From: Polynucleobacter necessarius
GTDB taxonomy: Bacteria; Pseudomonadota; Gammaproteobacteria; Burkholderiales; Burkholderiaceae
DNA: 64,000 nucleotides
NCBI RefSeq assembly: GCF_900096755.1
Contig: NZ_LT615227.1
Location: 708,457 to 772,456 of the forward strand
Reading direction: 5' to 3'
In this document: piece after piece, positions 60,347-64,000 of the stretch
Layout of the letters: each line of letters starts with the position of its first letter
Numbering within the stretch: position 1 is the first letter of the stretch
The notes under the pieces: generated by a model
The model's database searches: none
Told to the model about the DNA's origin: nothing
Seen by the model: the letters and a program-made list of their open reading frames with translations, nothing else
Made by a program: the position numbers and the translations under genes

Positions 60347-61663
60347 CTAATGGTCTTCTGGCTTGGAGTGTGAGGCAAATAGATTTGGTAGCAGCTTAAT
60401 AAGAGCGTCGCGCTCTGCGCCATTGGAGTGTTGTAGTGCATGCAAAGAGCCATGCAAGAATTTATTGGTAAGACCTTGCGCCATTGCATTAAGGACTTCT
60501 TGAGGGTCGTCGCCACGCATTAAGCGTTTCATAGCACGCTCTAATTCAAGTTGACGTAAACGTTCGCCTTGCTGCTGAATATCTTGAATCAGAGGCACTG
60601 TTTTGCGGCCCTGCATCCAATGCATAAAATTTCCAACCCGATCTTCAATGATCGCTTCAGCTTGACTTGCTGCTGCTTGACGTAAGTTGGCACCAGGCTG
60701 AATCATGACACCTAAATCATCGACGGTATAAAGATAGATATCTTCGAGCCTTGAGATCTCAGGTTCAAAGTCACGCGGCACTGCTAAGTCGATCATCACC
60801 ATTGGTTTATGGCGACGCTGCTTGAGCGCACTCTCAACCATACCAAGACCAATAATTGGTAGGGAAGAAGCCGTACTTGACACGATGATGTCGAATTCAT
60901 GAAGACGCTCTGGAAGCTCTGAGAGCTTGAAAGATTCTGCCTGTACATCTTGTTCGGAAATGGAGTCAGCCAATTCTTGGCCGCGTTCGATAGTGCGGTT
61001 AGCAATTGCTACGCTCTTAGGCTTGCGCGACACAAAATGTGTTGCGCATAAAGTAATCATGTCACCAGCGCCGATAAATAAAACGCGTTGCTCAGAAATT
61101 TTTTCAAAGATGCGCTCTGATAGGCGTACCGATGCGGCTGCCATTGAAATAGAGTGTGCGCCGATCTCTGTAGAGCCGCGAACTTCCTTAGCTACGGAAA
61201 ATGTTTTTTGAAAAAGATGATTTAAGTAGGTACCCAGTACGCCAGCATTATTTGCAGTACGAACAGCATCTTTCATCTGCCCCAGGATTTGGGTTTCACC
61301 AATCACCATTGAATCTAATCCGCAAGCAACTCTAAACGCATGTCGTACAGCGTCCGATTGGGGTAGCGAATAAATATGAGGCTGAAGGCTGCTGGGCGCA
61401 AGTTGTTGGGTTTTAGCCAGCCAGTCGAAAGTGGCTTCGTGCAAATGTCCTGCGGCACTATCGTCATTGGCTGCGCAATAGACTTCAGTACGGTTGCAAG
61501 TAGACAAAATAGTTGCTTCTGGCAGCCCGGCCTGATTCGCGCCAACTAAATGTTGGCGTAGGTCGTGCAACGCTTCTTGAAGAAATTCAGGGTCAAAGGC
61601 GACCTTTTCCCGAATGGCGACCGGCGCTGTGCGATGATTGATGCCGAGTGTCAACAACTTCAT
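60347..61663 (-). CDS. hemA: Glutamyl-tRNA reductase
   Basis: HemA reduces glutamyl-tRNA to glutamate-1-semialdehyde, the first step of haem synthesis by the C5 route. From ATG at 61663 the product has 438 residues, starting [30 protein letters not shown] (nucleophile Cys), [13 protein letters not shown] and the NADP fold with [12 protein letters not shown] follow. Earlier codons in frame lack family similarity. The pathway continues with hemB in this window. Confidence 0.96.
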   Translation of the reverse strand: MKLLTLGINHRTAPVAIREKVAFDPEFLQEALHDLRQHLVGANQAGLPEATILSTCNRTEVYCAANDDSAAGHLHEATFDWLAKTQQLAPSSLQPHIYSLPQSDAVRHAFRVACGLDSMVIGETQILGQMKDAVRTANNAGVLGTYLNHLFQKTFSVAKEVRGSTEIGAHSISMAAASVRLSERIFEKISEQRVLFIGAGDMITLCATHFVSRKPKSVAIANRTIERGQELADSISEQDVQAESFKLSELPERLHEFDIIVSSTASSLPIIGLGMVESALKQRRHKPMVMIDLAVPRDFEPEISRLEDIYLYTVDDLGVMIQPGANLRQAAASQAEAIIEDRVGNFMHWMQGRKTVPLIQDIQQQGERLRQLELERAMKRLMRGDDPQEVLNAMAQGLTNKFLHGSLHALQHSNGAERDALIKLLPNLFASHSKPEDH

Positions 61664-61710
61664 AATGGTGATTATAGATTTGATGGCAGCATGCATTATT
61701 GGGGATAAGA

Positions 61711-61965
61711 ATGGGGTTTTTAGCTTTTCTGGTGATTGGGGCTATATCCGGGGCATCGGCTTGGATGTTTTATCCTGGCCGCTCCAGTGGCTCTGGGCTT
61801 GGAAAGTTCTTGCTAGCTATGCTGGCGGGCTTTATTTTTGCCGCTGCAGGCGCTTATTTTGGGCAGTACATGGGCTTTTTCGAGTCTGGACAAATGTTGG
61901 AGTGGCTGAGCGCCATATTTGCCTCCTGCCTGGCAAGTTGTGTTTATAGCGCTTTAGCTAAATAA
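61711..61965 (+). CDS. Small membrane protein, GlsB/YeaQ/YmgE-like
   Basis: The 84-residue product is mostly hydrophobic, with three membrane segments (about 3-20, 28-50 and 60-80) and the Gly-rich loop [20 protein letters not shown] typical of the transglycosylase-associated YeaQ family. The ATG at 61711 is preceded by GGGG. The function of the family is unknown. Its end overlaps the convergent ung stop by 12 bases. Confidence 0.72.
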   Translation: MGFLAFLVIGAISGASAWMFYPGRSSGSGLGKFLLAMLAGFIFAAAGAYFGQYMGFFESGQMLEWLSAIFASCLASCVYSALAK

Positions 61966-62703
61966 GTCTGTTTGCGTCTGGCCGACCCACTGAATGGGTG
62001 TGCGGGCATGAGCTATTAACCATTGATTTGTTTTGGAGAAGTGTCCGCAACTCATTTTTCCGCCGGGCTCTAAAAAAGGCTTATCCGTCTTATAGACTCC
62101 AAGCCCCGATGGGTGGGATGATTGCAAGATCAGCTGATTAGCTTCAGATTGAATGAGAGGCAATTTTGACTGGGCATGTCCTCCCCACAACATCCAAACC
62201 AAATGTAAATTTTTTTGTGCAAGAGCAGCTATTAGTTTGTCGATCAAACTTCTCCATCCCAAGCTTGTGTGACTTCCAGCCTCACCTAGTTTTACGCTCA
62301 GGGCGGTATTAAGAAGTAGTACACCTTGTTTCGCCCAGTGATGTAAATCACCATTGGGCAAATAACCAAAACCCTCAAGAGCAAGCGCTTTACTGATGTT
62401 TCGAAGTGAGCTTGGAAATTCTCGTGAGTTTGTTGGGATGTTTTCTGGAATTGAAAAAGCCAATCCTTGAGCTAGACCGGGCGAATGATATGGGTCCTGC
62501 CCGAGAACGACGACGTTAACTGAATCAACGGGGGTCAGCTTTAGTGCTTTAAAAAAATTCTCTGGTTCAGGTCGAACCTCTTGAGACTTTAGGACAAGAT
62601 GTAAATTTTCTTCTAGCCTTTTCCAGTCCGAAGATTCGAAGTAGTCGCCTAATAAGACTTCTTGCCAATCTCGAGGAATATCTTCCTTGGAAAAAGAATG
62701 CAT
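61954..62703 (-). CDS. ung: Uracil-DNA glycosylase
   Basis: Ung removes uracil from DNA. The 249 residues contain the water-activating GQDPYHSPGLAQGLAFS (about residues 73-89), LLLNTALSVKLGEAGSH and the DNA-intercalation loop SSHPSGLGVYK. This loop has HPSGLG where many relatives have HPSPLS. The gene looks intact. It follows the M61 peptidase gene by 10 bases. Confidence 0.94.
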   Translation of the reverse strand: MHSFSKEDIPRDWQEVLLGDYFESSDWKRLEENLHLVLKSQEVRPEPENFFKALKLTPVDSVNVVVLGQDPYHSPGLAQGLAFSIPENIPTNSREFPSSLRNISKALALEGFGYLPNGDLHHWAKQGVLLLNTALSVKLGEAGSHTSLGWRSLIDKLIAALAQKNLHLVWMLWGGHAQSKLPLIQSEANQLILQSSHPSGLGVYKTDKPFLEPGGKMSCGHFSKTNQWLIAHARTPIQWVGQTQTDLFS

Positions 62704-62713
62704 CTGCTTGCTA

Positions 62714-64000
62714 TCAGGAGCGCGGAGTTAAATCGTATTGCATCGGAACCTGTGAGGCTTGTAATATCAAGATGCGCTCATGTTCCATGTCATCTCGATA
62801 AAAGGAGATCTCTAGGCTCTGATTCTCGGGTAGGCTTCCAAGAACCTTATCCCAGCGTGCAGCTGTAATGCGTTGCCCATTGAAGCTTGCCAGCAAATCT
62901 CCTGCCGTAAGGCCCGCTGCTTGAGCGGCCCCGCCATCTAAGACGTGAGTCACCTTAAGCCAACCACTCACTTCGGCGTGACGCAACCCAAGTTGAAGCT
63001 TGATCTTTTCGAGTTTTGTATGAGTCTTAGTGGCTACCGAGACCACTTTAGAGTTAAGCCATTTCTGCAGCGGAATATCTTCGGTGCCAAAGATATAGCG
63101 CGTCTTTATCTCTTGCCAAATCTTGTTGAATCCATTGCCCAATAATTGATGTATTAATGTATCCAATCCATCTTCGGGAATTCCATCCATTGTTTGGCCA
63201 TGCGTCTTCCAAATTAAGCGCATCAAGTCATCGAGAGATTTCTGATTTTTCGAGAAAGCGCGGATTTGTAGATCAAGACCAAGCGCAAGTAATGCGCCTT
63301 TGCCGTAATAGCTCACCACTGCATTAGGGGTATTTTCATCGGCCTGGTAATACTTGGTCCAGGCATCAAATGAGCTGTCTGCCAAACTCTGCTTTTGTCG
63401 TCCGGGGCCCCGTAAAACGCCATTCCAGTTGTCGGCAACTAATTTTAGGTAGGTCTTAAGATCTATGCGCTTGCTGCGAAAGAGTTGAAGATCGTCGTAA
63501 TAGCTGGTGAAGCCCTCAAACAACCAAAGTAAACGGGTGTGATTGCGTTGCGTTAGATCATATGGTTGAAATGCTTTTGGTTGAATGCGCTTTACTAGCC
63601 AAGCATGAAAATATTCATGACTGCATAAGCCTAAAAATTCACGATAGGCATTCTCCTCAAATAGAGCGCCTGCCTGTGGAATTTGATCACGACGACACAG
63701 TAGTGCAGTGCTATTGCGATGTTCTAGTCCACCATATCCATTGAGGACTGCATTGACCAAGAACAGGTAATTGGAGAAGGGTGCTTTTTTAGTTTTGGGT
63801 TCAAAAAGATTGATTGTGGAAGCGCAGATGGCCTGCAGGTCATTTTCTAAACGTGCTTTATCTATGGGGTGAATGCACCCCTGTATTGCCATAGAGTGGG
63901 GTGTGCCATTGGAGATCCAGCGGGCAATTTGAAATTCACCTATGGCAACAGGATGATCCAATAAGTCGTCGTAATTCTGCGCAAGATAAAAACCAAAACC
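62714..64000 (-). CDS. M61-family peptidase with PDZ domain, 5' end outside the window
   Basis: The frame is open to the window edge, so the N-terminal part lies beyond 64000. The visible 428 codons have the zinc motif HEYFHAW, the downstream glutamate region LFEGFTSYYDD and NAVLNGYGGLEHRNS. The C-terminal PDZ domain carries LDGGAAQAAGLTAGDLLASFNG. This is the glycyl-aminopeptidase-like M61 family. No lesion is seen. Confidence 0.88.
   Translation of the reverse strand, partial: GFGFYLAQNYDDLLDHPVAIGEFQIARWISNGTPHSMAIQGCIHPIDKARLENDLQAICASTINLFEPKTKKAPFSNYLFLVNAVLNGYGGLEHRNSTALLCRRDQIPQAGALFEENAYREFLGLCSHEYFHAWLVKRIQPKAFQPYDLTQRNHTRLLWLFEGFTSYYDDLQLFRSKRIDLKTYLKLVADNWNGVLRGPGRQKQSLADSSFDAWTKYYQADENTPNAVVSYYGKGALLALGLDLQIRAFSKNQKSLDDLMRLIWKTHGQTMDGIPEDGLDTLIHQLLGNGFNKIWQEIKTRYIFGTEDIPLQKWLNSKVVSVATKTHTKLEKIKLQLGLRHAEVSGWLKVTHVLDGGAAQAAGLTAGDLLASFNGQRITAARWDKVLGSLPENQSLEISFYRDDMEHERILILQASQVPMQYDLTPRS

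Noticed and set aside
61638..61949. Alternative plus-strand frame over the YeaQ-like gene
   Set aside because: It lacks family features, while the overlapping frame from 61711 encodes a recognisable small membrane protein.

Overview
The window reads as a stretch of a beta-proteobacterial chromosome, most likely the genus Polynucleobacter (Burkholderiaceae). The gene order is the burkholderialean one: the spc/alpha ribosomal operon, mrcA divergent from pil genes followed by aroK-aroB, gltBD-mla-bolA-murA-his-tat, petABC-sspAB, and hemA-prfA-prmC. Base composition is moderate. Eight genes are visibly broken while every translation, cell-wall, respiration, histidine and haem gene reads through cleanly. 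That mix suggests a lineage in active genome erosion, for example an obligate symbiont such as P. necessarius of Euplotes. This assignment is inference from memory, not from a search.

Layout. 1-8140: ribosomal proteins with secY, infA and rpoA, closed by a terminator. 8210-12754: cutA, dsbD, then hemB and engB on the other strand, then a di-haem cytochrome c4. 12821-18173 (mostly minus): lysA, lptM, aroB, aroK and a decayed type IV pilus remnant (pilQ and a PilO/PilP-like gene); cyaY lies on plus. 18314-21478: mrcA, a broken RAYT transposase and an inverted repeat. 21565-31530: gltB (three frameshifts plus an internal deletion), intact gltD, mlaFEDAC without mlaB, a decayed ABC permease that has lost its ATPase gene, and a bolA-type gene. 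31573-41740: murA, nine his genes (hisC inverted), hinT and tatABC. 41741-48613: a Sel1-repeat protein, a porin, a wrecked TPR/GT41 glycosyltransferase, an HtrA protease and mscL. 48740-52804: petABC, sspA, sspB and tRNA-Thr. 52903-64000: two glycosyltransferases, a broken MHS transporter, a phasin, rmuC, a broken grxD, prmC, prfA, hemA, a small membrane protein, ung and a partial M61 peptidase.

The genes that work together are translation and secretion (ribosome, SecY, Tat), outer-membrane lipid homeostasis (Mla), peptidoglycan synthesis (MurA, PBP1a), the cytochrome bc1 branch (petABC, with the soluble cytochrome c4 as a likely electron acceptor), and complete histidine synthesis from hisG to hisE except hisZ, which must lie elsewhere. 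The losses fall on surface, uptake and nitrogen functions: pili, a transporter, glycosylation and glutamate synthase. Most lesions are 1-4 base changes in homopolymers or short tandem repeats, which points to replication slippage. I found no CRISPR array, prophage, toxin-antitoxin or defence system, and no convincing new multi-gene system. The unusual content is the decay pattern and a few structural oddities such as the GVM expansion in HisA and the inverted hisC.
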